This document shows positions 17,199-26,716 of a DNA stretch of 64,000 bases, in pieces; positions within the stretch are counted from its first letter, which is position 1; each line of letters opens with the position of its first letter. The translations under genes and the position numbers were made by a program. The notes under the pieces are model-generated. The model was not told where the DNA came from, ran no database searches, and saw only the letters and a list, made by a program, of their open reading frames with translations. The stretch comes from Lachnospiraceae bacterium A4 (GTDB lineage: Bacteria; Bacillota; Clostridia; Lachnospirales; Lachnospiraceae), in the NCBI GenBank assembly GCA_000403215.2, contig KE159529.1, positions 69,826 through 133,825 of the forward strand. The letters run 5' to 3'.

Positions 17199-18084
17199 TA
17201 CATTATTTTACTGCATATGGCAGGGAATACGCAATATTTTTAAGAATAAATGGTTCACACTGGCATCTGTGGCGACAATCTCGGCATGTCTGTTTCTGTT
17301 TGGACTGTTTTATTCCATTTTGACAAATTTTCAGCACATGGTAAAGAACGCCGAGCAGGGGCTTTGTGTCAGCGCACTGCTTGAGGAGGGGCTCAGCGAT
17401 GACCGTGTGGCGGAAATCCGCAGCATGATTGTGCGCAGAACAGAGGTCAGCAATGTGGAGTATGTGTCCGCGGAGGAGACATGGGCGCAGTTTGTCGAGG
17501 AAAACAAGCTGGGAGACGTCAGCTTTTACACGGAAAATCCGCTGGAGGACTGCGCGCACTTTGACATTTATCTAAGTGACGTGTCCATGCAGACCGCGCT
17601 GGTAAACTATCTGGAATCTATCGAGGGCATCCGCAAGATCAACCAGTCATTTCTCACAGCGCAGGCGCTCACCGGCGTCAATGCCATTATTGGCTATGTC
17701 TCGATCGGCATTATTATCATTTTGTTTTTGGTCTCAATCTTTTTGATCAGCAATACGGTTGCCATTGGTATTTCTGTCAGAAAAGAAGAGATTCAGATTA
17801 TGAAGTATATTGGCGCGACGGACTTTTTTACCAGGGCGCCGTTTGTGATTGAAGGAATGGTAATCGGTGTGATTGGCTCCTTCGTTCCGCTGATTGCAGT
17901 TTTTTTTATCTATAATGAAGCGATGATGTATGTGGCAAAGCGTTTTCCGTCCTTGTCACAGCTTTTGGCGTTTCTGCCAGTGGAGACTGTATTTACGAAT
18001 CTAGTACCCGTGTGTATCGGGCTGGGCGTGGGCATCGGTTTTATCGGAAGTTTTACGACAGTAAGAAAGCACCTGAGCGTGTGA
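17188..18084 (+). CDS. ftsX: Cell-division protein FtsX
   Basis: From ATG 17188 ([20 protein letters not shown]) the roughly 298-aa protein has a first membrane helix at about 21-45, a large extracytoplasmic loop to about 165, and three further helices. This is the FtsX topology, in which the loop contacts a wall hydrolase. The start overlaps the ftsE stop. The next gene, an M23 hydrolase with a coiled coil, is the likely partner. Confidence 0.92.
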   Translation: MRINTLFYCIWQGIRNIFKNKWFTLASVATISACLFLFGLFYSILTNFQHMVKNAEQGLCVSALLEEGLSDDRVAEIRSMIVRRTEVSNVEYVSAEETWAQFVEENKLGDVSFYTENPLEDCAHFDIYLSDVSMQTALVNYLESIEGIRKINQSFLTAQALTGVNAIIGYVSIGIIIILFLVSIFLISNTVAIGISVRKEEIQIMKYIGATDFFTRAPFVIEGMVIGVIGSFVPLIAVFFIYNEAMMYVAKRFPSLSQLLAFLPVETVFTNLVPVCIGLGVGIGFIGSFTTVRKHLSV

Positions 18085-18143
18085 TAAAAGTGCGGCATGA
18101 GAGCAGCATGGAAATACAGCATTAATTAGAAAGGGCAGGTTTT

Positions 18144-19397
18144 ATGCAGAGAAGGCACTGTGGATATAATAGATATAAGAAAGTGGCATTTTTGATGGCG
18201 GTGGGACTCTTCGCAGCAACAATGTCTGTGGGAACACCGTCGTTTGTCAGCCGGGCGGACAATATATCAGATCTCAAAAAGAGCATTGAACAGAAGCAGC
18301 AGGAGATCAAGAACGCACAAAACCAGAAAAAGCAGCTGCAGTCAGGAATGACCGATGTCCAGTCCATCATCAGCGATCTCGAGCAGTCCAAGAAGAACCT
18401 TGCGGCATATGTGACACAGCTCGACGGCAATCTCGCGGAGGTTCAGGCCAAAATCTCAGAAATCAAGGAGATGATTACACAGAAGGAGTCGGAGATTACA
18501 CAGACGATGGAAGAGCTGGACGCGGCGGTGGCAAGAGAGGAAACCCAGTATCAGGGTATGAAGGTGCGCATCAAGAACATGTATGAGCGCGGTGATTACT
18601 TTTACTTCGAGGCAATCCTCAACGCGCGGTCGTTCGGCGATATGCTGAACCGTGTAGACTACGTGGAGAAGGTATCAGAATCAGACAAACGCATGTTTGA
18701 AGAATACCGTGCGACGCGGGAATATGTCGAGGTATGCAAGGCGCAGCTAGAGTCCGAGCAAGAGCTTTTGGAGGAGGCGAAACGCAATGTCGAGGCGGAG
18801 GAGGCATCCTTGGAGAGTCTCATCACACAAAAGCAGGCAGATATCAAGGCATACGAGACAGACATTCACAACAGAGAGCAGCTTTTGCGGGAGTATGAGG
18901 CGGAGATTGCGGCTCAGAATGCCGAGATCAAAGAGCTTGAGGAGATTTCCAAGACCTTGCAGAAACAGCTTGAGGAGGCAAATGGAAAGAAGAAAACCTA
19001 CGACGGCGGCATGTTTGCGTGGCCGGCGCCCTCCTATACGAGAATTTCTGATGACTATGGCGAGCGTATGCATCCGACGTTAAATGTGAAGAAGTTTCAC
19101 AATGGACTGGACTTAGCAGCGCCGGGCGGTTCTCCGATTCTGGCGGCGTATAGCGGGACGGTGGTTGCCGCCGCTTACAGCAGCACGATGGGAAATTATA
19201 TCATGCTGTACCACGGTGATAACTTATATACGATCTATATGCATGCATCAAAACTGTATGTCTCACAGGGGGCGGAGGTCACGAAGGGACAAAAGATTGC
19301 CGCAGTTGGCACGACAGGGAGGTCTACTGGAAACCATCTGCACTTTGGCGTGAGACTCAACGGCAATTACGTAAATCCGTGGAATTATCTGAAATAA
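18144..19397 (+). CDS. EnvC/PcsB-like murein hydrolase (M23 peptidase) with coiled coil
   Basis: The 417-aa secreted protein has a signal peptide (about residues 1-38, ending near SRADN) and a long coiled coil from about 40 to 285 (ISDLKKSIEQKQQEIKNAQ). A C-terminal LytM/M23 domain carries the zinc ligands HNGLD, the YMHAS motif and HLHFGVR. In EnvC and PcsB the coiled coil docks on FtsX, so this is the presumed target of the FtsEX just upstream. The M23 ligands are all present, so direct peptidase activity is likely, unlike EnvC, which only activates amidases. Confidence 0.9.
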   Translation: MQRRHCGYNRYKKVAFLMAVGLFAATMSVGTPSFVSRADNISDLKKSIEQKQQEIKNAQNQKKQLQSGMTDVQSIISDLEQSKKNLAAYVTQLDGNLAEVQAKISEIKEMITQKESEITQTMEELDAAVAREETQYQGMKVRIKNMYERGDYFYFEAILNARSFGDMLNRVDYVEKVSESDKRMFEEYRATREYVEVCKAQLESEQELLEEAKRNVEAEEASLESLITQKQADIKAYETDIHNREQLLREYEAEIAAQNAEIKELEEISKTLQKQLEEANGKKKTYDGGMFAWPAPSYTRISDDYGERMHPTLNVKKFHNGLDLAAPGGSPILAAYSGTVVAAAYSSTMGNYIMLYHGDNLYTIYMHASKLYVSQGAEVTKGQKIAAVGTTGRSTGNHLHFGVRLNGNYVNPWNYLK

Positions 19398-19442
19398 CAG
19401 GAATAAGTCTTCAGCAAAAACTGTAAATAAAGAGGTTATAGA

Positions 19443-20669
19443 ATGCAAAACCAAACAAATAAGTCAACGACCAAATATTATATTCTGGGCATTGTCACGG
19501 GAATTTTGGCAGCGGTCGCAATCACACTTGGCATTGCAGGCATCGTGCGGTTTATCCATGTACTTGTGCCGCTGAGCCAGGGAAATGCGATGGCAGGTTC
19601 ACACATAACAGATGGAAACGTGGAGAAGAAGCTCGCACTCCTAGAGGACACCATACAGAAATATTTCTGGAAGGATGTCGAGGAGGAACAACTGGAGGAC
19701 GGACTTTACAGAGGGCTGCTTCGTTCGCTGGAGGACCCGTACAGCGTCTATTATACAAATGATGAGCTGGTTGCGTTACAGCAGCAGACAGAAGGCATAT
19801 ATTATGGAATCGGCGCCTATATTCAGGATGGAGATACCGGGTATGTGCAGATCAGCGGCGTGATCAAGAATACGCCTGCTGAGACAAGCGGTCTGATGAA
19901 GGGAGATTACATTTATAAAGTCAACGGCGAGGATATGCAGGGCAGGGACAAAGCCTATGTCGTGAGTAAGATCAAAGGGGAAGAACACACTTATGTGACA
20001 CTCACGGTCATTCGGGAAAATGAATCCGCACCGCTGGATATAGATGTAGAGCGCAGAAAAATTGAAAGTCCGACGGTAGAGTACGAGATGCTTGAGAACG
20101 GTATGGCATATATCCAGTTGATCGAATTTGACCTCGTGACAACCGGGCAGTTTGAGGCTGCCTATGAGCAGGCACAGACAGAGGGCATGAAGGGGCTGAT
20201 CATTGACCTGCGGGGCAATCCGGGCGGAAACCTGTCTACAGTCTGTGATATCGCGCGGATGCTTCTCCCCAAGGGGCTGATTGTCTATACAGAGGATAAA
20301 TACGGAAAGCGCGAGGAATATACCTGTAAGGGTGAGAATGCCATTCAAGTGCCGCTTGTCGTGCTCACGGACGGACTCAGCGCGAGCGCGTCTGAGATTC
20401 TTGCAGGGGCAGTGAAGGATTACCAGATTGGCACGCTTGTAGGGACGACGACGTTCGGCAAGGGGATTGTCCAGAAAGTAATCAATCTGTCAGATGGTTC
20501 GGCAGTCAAACTTACGGTGAGCAGTTATTTTACACCAAACGGAAATAATATTCATGGGATTGGTATTGAGCCTGATGTGGAAGTCGAGTTTGATGCAGAG
20601 CTCTATAAGAATGGTACAGACAATCAGTTGGAAAAGGCAAAAGAAGTGCTGGCTGAGATGATGCACTGA
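19443..20669 (+). CDS. S41-family C-terminal processing peptidase
   Basis: The 408-aa protein has one N-terminal membrane helix (about 14-40), a PDZ domain (YVQISGVIKNTPAETSGLMKGDYIYKVNGED), and the S41 catalytic core. That core includes IDLRGNPGGNL, the nucleophile Ser in TDGLSASASEILAGAVKD and the Lys in TTFGKGIVQ. Its active site faces outside. The position after the M23 gene, followed by a terminator, makes it the last gene of the ftsEX unit; it may trim envelope proteins. Confidence 0.92.
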   Translation: MQNQTNKSTTKYYILGIVTGILAAVAITLGIAGIVRFIHVLVPLSQGNAMAGSHITDGNVEKKLALLEDTIQKYFWKDVEEEQLEDGLYRGLLRSLEDPYSVYYTNDELVALQQQTEGIYYGIGAYIQDGDTGYVQISGVIKNTPAETSGLMKGDYIYKVNGEDMQGRDKAYVVSKIKGEEHTYVTLTVIRENESAPLDIDVERRKIESPTVEYEMLENGMAYIQLIEFDLVTTGQFEAAYEQAQTEGMKGLIIDLRGNPGGNLSTVCDIARMLLPKGLIVYTEDKYGKREEYTCKGENAIQVPLVVLTDGLSASASEILAGAVKDYQIGTLVGTTTFGKGIVQKVINLSDGSAVKLTVSSYFTPNGNNIHGIGIEPDVEVEFDAELYKNGTDNQLEKAKEVLAEMMH

Positions 20670-20679
20670 TAAGGAGGAT

Positions 20680-20715
20680 ACCCCCCGGAAGTAGCTTTTA
20701 CTTTTGGGGGGTTTT
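20680..20715 (+). terminator. Terminator after the S41 peptidase gene
   Basis: CCCCCC pairs with GGGGGG, extended by AAGTA/TACTT inside the stem, and is followed by TTTT. Confidence 0.85.
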
Positions 20716-20772
20716 ATGCACATGGTCTGAATAGCGTTATTGAGAAGAGAGAAAAAGCGGAGGTAAGAAGAG

Positions 20773-23061
20773 ATGAAGAGAGCAGTTACGGTGGGGCTGT
20801 TGGCGAGCGGCATTACAGATAATTTCAGCATTATGGTGTGCAGGGGGGCGATGAAGGCTGCCCGCGAAATGGGGGTAAAGCTGGTTATTTTCCCCGGAAA
20901 ATATCTGGACAGGGATCTCACGGCAAGGAAGGAAATCTTATACGAGTATCAGTACAATACGCTTTTTTCCTATGCGCAGGCAGCACGGCTGGACGCGGTC
21001 CTGATTATGGCGGACAGCATTGGCTGCTATGCGCAGGCAGACCGCATCAAACAGTTTATACAGCAGTACAGCAAACTTCCGTGCGTTCTGGTCGCCTCAA
21101 AGCTGGAGGGATATGTCAGCGTAAATTATGATAATTACAATGGAATCAGCGAGGCGATGAATTACATGATTCGCGAGCTTGGCATGCGGAAAATCGGAAT
21201 GGTAGGCGGCCCGGAGGGTAATACGGACGCCAAAGAGCGCAAAAATACGTTTATCCGCGTGCTGGAAGAAAATCAAATGCCGTTCGATGAGAACTGTTAC
21301 ATAGAAGGGACGCTGTCAAGGTACTCGGGCGGGATTTTTGATACGTTTATAGAAAAGAATCCAGACATACAAGGGATATTCTGTGTCAATGACGACACGG
21401 CAATCGGTCTCTATGAGGCGTTGAAGCAGCATGGAAGAACGCCGGGCAGGGACGTCAGAATCTTTGGCTATGACAACATGCTTGCCTCTGCCAAGATAGA
21501 GCCGCCGCTTGCCTCTGTCTGGGCAGACCCTACCCGGCTGGGGGAGAAGGCGCTGAACACGGCGCTGCGGCTCATAGAGGGCGAGCAGGTCGAAGATCAG
21601 GTGCTGTCCACAAAGTTTATCAAGAGGGATTCTCTGGGCACGATCAAGAAAAAAGATGTCTTGCAGTCTGACAGGTGGCTTGACAGGGGCAGTATTGACA
21701 AGTATTTCAATGATATTTTCTACCGCGGCAATCTCTCGGACCTGAGAGCCCCCTACAGAGCATTTATGAACTGTGTGATGGATTTGTATGAGTCAGAGAC
21801 AGTGACACAGGAACAGATCACAGGACAAAGAAATGAACTGGTGCGGACATTTGATGCATTCGTCGGCACTGGCGCGATGGAGTATGCCGACATGGAGAAT
21901 TTCCTGACGCATATAGAACATATACACCGTGCTTTCCAGCAAAAGGGCAAGAAAGGCGATGAGCTTGAAGATGTGTTTGCTGTCATTTACCGCAGGACGG
22001 TGATGGCGGTCGAGCAGCACTTGGGCAGAATCTCAGAAGCAAGAGAGGATGAGCAGTATGTGATGAAGCTGTTTGTGCGGGATATCATGCAGTTTGAGAA
22101 GGGAAATGACCAGAGCTACGCAGTGCTGTTAGAGCATTTAGGCTGGCTGGATATTCAGAATGCGTACATTTATGTATTCAGGAAGCCTGTCATGCATCTC
22201 GAGCATGAGGAGTTGGAAATACCAGACAAACTGTACCTGAAGGCGGTGCGCAGTGCGGGTGTGGTGACAAGTGTTCTCGGCGCGCAGCAGCAGCGGTCCA
22301 CAGACGAGCTTTTCCGCGACAGCCAGACGGGGCAGGGGACTTCCTCACTTGTCGTGCTGCCGCTGTTTTCCAATGAGATGCTGTACGGTATCCTGCTCTG
22401 CGATATGACAGAAAAGCTGTTTGAGAATGGGGAGTTTCTGGTGAATCAGATGGGAGCAGCCATCAGGATGCTCGAGCTTCTAAAATCCAATGAGCAGATT
22501 CAGCGGCAGCTTGAGGAGAGCCTCATCACGCTCAAGGAAAATAACATTGTCCTTGATACCCTTTCGAAATCAGATGCGCTCACAGGCATCATGAACCGCC
22601 GCGGTTTTTATCATTCGGGGGAGGCGCTTCTTGAGAGGAATAAACAGGCAGGCGGGAGAACGCTGGTCGCGTACATCGATATGAACAATCTCAAGATTAT
22701 CAATGACAGATATGGCCATGACGAGGGCGATTTTTCAATCAAATTAATCAGTGACCTGCTCACGGAGACGGCGGGCAGCACAGGGCTTGTCGGCAGAGTC
22801 GGCGGAGACGAGTTTGCATTGGTTATGCCGGCGCTGCCTTCGGGGGAAGCCGCCGCGGGCGAGAAAGCGTTTGTCGAGCGGATTTATAAGCGGTTTGGAC
22901 AGTACAATGAAGGCAGTGCGAAAGTCTATAATATTACAGTGTCTGTGGGCACCTGCATGGTGGAGGCAGGCGATGCGCTGACGCTTAAAGAGGCGATGAC
23001 ACTCGCCGACGGGAGACTGTATGAGGAGAAGCAGAACCGGGTGAAGAGTGTGGCGAAGTAG
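20773..23061 (+). CDS. LacI-fold sugar-sensor protein fused to a GGDEF domain
   Basis: Residues 1-290 are a type-1 periplasmic-binding/LacI C-terminal domain (TVGLLASGITDNFSIMVCRG, KIGMVGGPEGNTDAKERKNTF, GIFCVNDDTAIGLYEAL, GYDNM). There is no DNA-binding helix-turn-helix ahead of it and no signal peptide or membrane helix. A linker of about 300 residues, with a GAF-like part near 440-570, leads to a GGDEF domain with RVGGDEFALV near residue 677 and DALTGIMNRRGF. The active-site sequence is intact, so it probably makes cyclic di-GMP in the cytoplasm in response to a bound sugar. Confidence 0.88.
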   Translation: MKRAVTVGLLASGITDNFSIMVCRGAMKAAREMGVKLVIFPGKYLDRDLTARKEILYEYQYNTLFSYAQAARLDAVLIMADSIGCYAQADRIKQFIQQYSKLPCVLVASKLEGYVSVNYDNYNGISEAMNYMIRELGMRKIGMVGGPEGNTDAKERKNTFIRVLEENQMPFDENCYIEGTLSRYSGGIFDTFIEKNPDIQGIFCVNDDTAIGLYEALKQHGRTPGRDVRIFGYDNMLASAKIEPPLASVWADPTRLGEKALNTALRLIEGEQVEDQVLSTKFIKRDSLGTIKKKDVLQSDRWLDRGSIDKYFNDIFYRGNLSDLRAPYRAFMNCVMDLYESETVTQEQITGQRNELVRTFDAFVGTGAMEYADMENFLTHIEHIHRAFQQKGKKGDELEDVFAVIYRRTVMAVEQHLGRISEAREDEQYVMKLFVRDIMQFEKGNDQSYAVLLEHLGWLDIQNAYIYVFRKPVMHLEHEELEIPDKLYLKAVRSAGVVTSVLGAQQQRSTDELFRDSQTGQGTSSLVVLPLFSNEMLYGILLCDMTEKLFENGEFLVNQMGAAIRMLELLKSNEQIQRQLEESLITLKENNIVLDTLSKSDALTGIMNRRGFYHSGEALLERNKQAGGRTLVAYIDMNNLKIINDRYGHDEGDFSIKLISDLLTETAGSTGLVGRVGGDEFALVMPALPSGEAAAGEKAFVERIYKRFGQYNEGSAKVYNITVSVGTCMVEAGDALTLKEAMTLADGRLYEEKQNRVKSVAK

Positions 23062-23082
23062 AGCAGGAAAGGGGACTTTGAC

Positions 23083-25293
23083 ATGAAACAAAAATTAGAC
23101 AGAACTTTGGGCATGTACTCTGCGCTGATGATTAGTATTGGCACGATGATTGGATCGGCGATTTTTGTGCTGGCGGGCACGAGTTATGCCACGGCGGGGC
23201 CCGGCGCGTCGCTTGCAATCTTTCTGGCAGGCATCGCGGCAGTTTTTACCGGCCTGTCGTTTGCAGAGCTGGTGACGGTTATCCCCAAGGCGGGCGGCGG
23301 CTATGTGTATGTGAAGGAGGCGACGGGAAACAACATTATCGGCTTTATCTGCGGCTGGGGATTCTGGCTGGGATATGCGATGTCGTGCGGTCTGTTTGCA
23401 CTGGGGTTTGGAAATTTTATCAACTATATTTTTCCGTTTATTCCACAGATGGCAGCGGCATATCTGCTTGTGGTGTATGTCATGTTCACGAATATTAAGG
23501 GAACAAAAAGCTCTGGAACCTTGCAGAATGTCATAACGACTATGCTGGTTGCGCTGTTGGCGCTCTATGTGGTAGTCGGCATCTTTCATCTGGACATGGA
23601 CAATCAGACGCCCTATACGCCGCAGGGAATGCAGGGTGTCTTTAATGCGATGGGATTTCTCTATATGACGTATATCGGCTATGGACTGATCACGACAGCC
23701 AGCGAGGAGGTCATTGAGCCGGAAAAGACGATTCCCAAAGCGATTTTGATCTCCATTGCGGCGGTGATTGTGATTAAGACGTCGGTGTTTTTTATTGGCT
23801 GCGGGATTCTGCCGTGGCAGCAGCTTGTGCCGGAGGTCACAAGCACGCCAATGATTGACACCGCAGCACAGATTGGCGGGGCAGTTGGAGGATATCTGTT
23901 TGCGTTTGCCGGCATACTGGCGACGCTCTCCTCAATTAATACGGCGGTTATGGCGTCCTCCAGGACTTCCTTTGCGATGGCGAGAGACCAGCGTCTGCCA
24001 AGTTTGTTCAAGGCCATCAACCGCTCGACCAAGACGCCGGTGTTTTCCATCGTAGTATCCTCGATAATTGTGTTTATCGCGGTGTCGATTCGGGATTTAG
24101 AGCATATCTCCACTGTGACGAGCATTTTTTCGCTGACGGGCTACAGTCTTGTCAATGTGGCACTGATTCTCTTTCGCCAGAAGAAACCAGAACTTGAGCG
24201 CAAATTCCGCGTGCCGCTGTATCCGCTCACACCGATACTTGGCATTGGAATGAATCTGTTTCTGATCGTAAATCTGGCGGTGTCTGACCGTCCGGCATTG
24301 ATTATCGCGGTCTCCGTGATTGGGGCGGGTGTTTTGTACTATTACCTTATCATGCCAAAGTTGAAATATGCATCAAAGGGAATTTCAATCGTCGATGTGC
24401 CGGAGATTAAGGAGCAGAAGAAGGAGAACAGAAAAAATGAGATTATTATTCCGGTTGCAAACCCCAATACGGCGGAGGGGCTTTTGAATTTTGGAAGAAC
24501 GATCGCGCTGTCTGAGGAGAGTACCACCGTGGTGCCTGTGAAGGTCAATGTGTTTCCTGACAATCTCCTTACCATCGCAGACTATGATGTCATGATGCAG
24601 TCGATGGGCGTACAGGACAGTGTTGTTCAGATGCTCAAGGAATACGAGGCGGAGCCATGTATGAGACCTGTGCTGATCAATTCAAGAGATGCGTTTCATG
24701 CGATTATGTCCGTGGTCAAAAAGGAGAAGAATCCGCTGGTGATTATGGGCTGGCATGGCTCTGGCCTTGCAAAGTACATGCACGGCAACATTACATACAG
24801 AATGCTTCAGGAGGCGCCAGCGGACGTCGGCGTGCTGCGGATACATGACCAGCAGCAGACGTTTCAAAACATTTTGTTTCCTTATGGGGGCGGAAAGTAC
24901 TCCAAGATGACAGCGAAAGTCGTCAACCGCATTGCCAATGCATACGGCGCGAGGATTACGCTGCTGAATGTGGTCGATCACGAGGAGGATGTGGAGGATA
25001 CCAGAGTGTATCTGGATAAATCGGCGGCAAAGTTTGACCAGCCCACAGAGATCAAGGTATGCAGCGGCGATTTAATCGAGCGGGTAGTAGCGTACTCGAA
25101 GCAGTATGACTTGATCATTATGGGTGCGTCGCTTGACTGGGGAATCCAGGAGGTTGTAACTGGGTTCCGGACAGACAAAATCATGGAACAGGCGGCGTGC
25201 TCGGTACTGATTATCAAGAGTTATGATATTTTCTTGCAGCGGACAAAGGTGAGGGGGTTGATTCACAAGACACGCAAGGCGATTCACCAATAA
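23083..25293 (+). CDS. APC-family amino-acid permease with C-terminal universal-stress domains
   Basis: The 736-aa protein has about twelve membrane helices in the first 430 residues, with the APC start SALMISIGTMIGSAIFVLAG and AELVTVIPKAGGGYVYVKEA. Two USP-like domains follow (KNEIIIPVANPNTAEGLLNF and QNILFPYGGGKYSKMTAKVV, ending in DLIIMGASLDWG). USP domains fused to carriers are thought to sense nucleotides. The substrate is not clear from the sequence. It follows the GGDEF gene after 21 bases and ends at a strong terminator. Confidence 0.88.
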   Translation: MKQKLDRTLGMYSALMISIGTMIGSAIFVLAGTSYATAGPGASLAIFLAGIAAVFTGLSFAELVTVIPKAGGGYVYVKEATGNNIIGFICGWGFWLGYAMSCGLFALGFGNFINYIFPFIPQMAAAYLLVVYVMFTNIKGTKSSGTLQNVITTMLVALLALYVVVGIFHLDMDNQTPYTPQGMQGVFNAMGFLYMTYIGYGLITTASEEVIEPEKTIPKAILISIAAVIVIKTSVFFIGCGILPWQQLVPEVTSTPMIDTAAQIGGAVGGYLFAFAGILATLSSINTAVMASSRTSFAMARDQRLPSLFKAINRSTKTPVFSIVVSSIIVFIAVSIRDLEHISTVTSIFSLTGYSLVNVALILFRQKKPELERKFRVPLYPLTPILGIGMNLFLIVNLAVSDRPALIIAVSVIGAGVLYYYLIMPKLKYASKGISIVDVPEIKEQKKENRKNEIIIPVANPNTAEGLLNFGRTIALSEESTTVVPVKVNVFPDNLLTIADYDVMMQSMGVQDSVVQMLKEYEAEPCMRPVLINSRDAFHAIMSVVKKEKNPLVIMGWHGSGLAKYMHGNITYRMLQEAPADVGVLRIHDQQQTFQNILFPYGGGKYSKMTAKVVNRIANAYGARITLLNVVDHEEDVEDTRVYLDKSAAKFDQPTEIKVCSGDLIERVVAYSKQYDLIIMGASLDWGIQEVVTGFRTDKIMEQAACSVLIIKSYDIFLQRTKVRGLIHKTRKAIHQ

Positions 25294-25307
25294 GGTACAT
25301 CGTATAA

Positions 25308-25353
25308 AAAACTGATGTAAAGCAGGGGCAGTGCCTGTTTTACATCAGTTTTT
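25308..25353. terminator. Bidirectional terminator between converging genes
   Basis: A 13-base perfect stem (AAACTGATGTAAA / TTTACATCAGTTT) is flanked by A and T runs, so it works on both strands. Its right arm covers the last codons of the minus-strand regulator gene. Confidence 0.88.
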
Positions 25354-25578
25354 CTGTTCTGGCGGATAAAATACCAGCAAATCCTGTATTTCACAGTCTA
25401 ATGCAGTACAGAGTTTGCACAGGACAGATACGTCCAGCCGCGTTACAGTATTGGTACAATAGTTGTCTATCTGTTTCCAATTCATCTCTGCTTTGTGAGA
25501 CAGTTTATTTTTATTCAGCCCTTTCTTTTGTAACAAATCATTTAATTTGATTTCTAAATGTCCATATTCATTATCCAA
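25345..25578 (-). CDS. XRE-type helix-turn-helix regulator (77 aa)
   Basis: A single Cro/C1-type domain, close to the HTH_26 family: LNDLLQKKGLNKNKLSHKAEMNWKQIDNY, then SVLCKLCTALDCEIQDLLVFYP. There is no effector domain. It is divergent from a small gene at 25824, and the A+T-rich region between them carries a promoter for that gene, so it may regulate it and itself. Confidence 0.85.
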   Translation of the reverse strand: MDNEYGHLEIKLNDLLQKKGLNKNKLSHKAEMNWKQIDNYCTNTVTRLDVSVLCKLCTALDCEIQDLLVFYPPEQKN

Positions 25579-25678
25579 GATACTTCTCCCTAAATTTTTT
25601 GTCAGATTTCCCCTTTTTTATTTTATCAAATTTTTACGCCTTTGTCGATATGTGTCGAACAGTGTAGCTCGATTTTTC

Positions 25679-25707
25679 TTGTTTTCTTGCAGAAAACTTG
25701 TTATAGT
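25679..25707 (+). promoter_or_regulatory. Sigma-A promoter
   Basis: TTGTTT (25679-25684) and TATAGT (25702-25707) are 17 bases apart. It faces the small gene at 25824 and would give a leader of about 110 bases. The region between 25579 and 25823 holds no gene. Confidence 0.55.
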
Positions 25708-25823
25708 GTAGTAAGAATAGATAAAATGTAATATATTGTTAAATACACAAACTTATATTCAAAATATCTGTTCTGCACAACAATACTACAATATATGATT
25801 TTGTCGAATTTTAAAAGGAGAAA

Positions 25824-26030
25824 ATGATGAAACTGGAATTTTTTAAAGACAAGATGTTTGAACTTTTAAATGATGCGGATACGATCAGTATCAAAGACAT
25901 CGAGACAAATGACAAAGAGGGCACTTTTCTGGTGAGCACACAGGATGGGAGCGTCTTTGAGGTCAGATGCCGTCAGGTCAAGGCGCCGCTTGGGGATACA
26001 AGGCTCTTCTGGCGGGTCAATGTATATTAA
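25824..26030 (+). CDS. Small hypothetical protein (68 aa)
   Basis: The ATG at 25824 follows AAAAGGAG. The product (MMKLEFFKDKMFELLNDADTISIKDIETNDKEG...) is acidic, apparently a small alpha-beta protein ending RLFWRVNVY. It has no signal peptide or membrane segment, and I know no function. It lies between a divergent XRE regulator and the chromate transporter pair. Confidence 0.65.
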   Translation: MMKLEFFKDKMFELLNDADTISIKDIETNDKEGTFLVSTQDGSVFEVRCRQVKAPLGDTRLFWRVNVY

Positions 26031-26057
26031 AGATACATATTTTCACGACGACTTCAC

Positions 26058-26073
26058 ATACTAAATTTAGTAT
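26058..26073. promoter_or_regulatory. 16-base perfect palindrome, candidate operator
   Basis: ATACTAAATTTAGTAT lies 40 bases ahead of the first chromate transporter gene. A related half-conserved copy, ATACTGAATTTAG, lies at 27345-27357 just ahead of the 2-oxoacid oxidoreductase genes. Confidence 0.5.
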
Positions 26074-26112
26074 ATTTTAAAAAGCTTTATGGAATGAAAA
26101 CGTGGAGGAATC

Positions 26113-26685
26113 ATGAAAAAAGATTATAGTAAATTATGGACCTTGTTCAAGTCCATGTTTGTGCTGAGTGCCTGCACCTTTGGCGGCGGCTTCGTCATTG
26201 TCTCCCTGATGAAAAAAAGATATGTCGAGGAGCTTGGGTGGCTGGAGGAGGACGAAATGCTCGATGTGACGGCGATCACGCAGTCCGCGCCGGGACCGCT
26301 GCCCGTCAATGCCTCTGTCATCATCGGGTATCGTATGGCTGGAATTATCGGCGCACTGACAGCAATTCTTGGAACCATTCTGCCGCCGATGGTTATTATC
26401 TCAGTCATCTCTGTATTTTATGAACAGTTTCGCACCAATCCTTATATTGCCACAGCGCTTGAAGTGATGCGTGCCGGCGTTGCGGCGGTAATCTTTGATG
26501 TCGTCATCAATCTGGCGGGAAATGTGGTGAAGACAAAGCGTATTTTATATATCGCAATGATGGTGACAGCGTTTGTGGCAACGTATATTCTCGATGTCAG
26601 CGCGATGATCATTATTTTTGTCTGTCTTGGAATCGGTCTGATTGATTTATTTTTCACACTTCGTAAGAAAGGAAAAAAGATATAA
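26113..26685 (+). CDS. Chromate transporter, short-chain subunit 1
   Basis: The 190-aa membrane protein is one half of a two-gene CHR transporter. It has the family motifs FGGGFVIVSLMKKRYVEELGWL, ITQSAPGPLPVNASVIIGYRMAG and ILGTILPPMVIIS, with about six membrane helices. Short CHR proteins work in pairs of opposite topology and export chromate or carry related anions; in anaerobes the natural substrate is uncertain. The second subunit gene follows after 31 bases. Confidence 0.9.
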   Translation: MKKDYSKLWTLFKSMFVLSACTFGGGFVIVSLMKKRYVEELGWLEEDEMLDVTAITQSAPGPLPVNASVIIGYRMAGIIGALTAILGTILPPMVIISVISVFYEQFRTNPYIATALEVMRAGVAAVIFDVVINLAGNVVKTKRILYIAMMVTAFVATYILDVSAMIIIFVCLGIGLIDLFFTLRKKGKKI

Positions 26686-26716
26686 AAATAAAATTAGGAA
26701 AGGATAGGTTTCAGAA

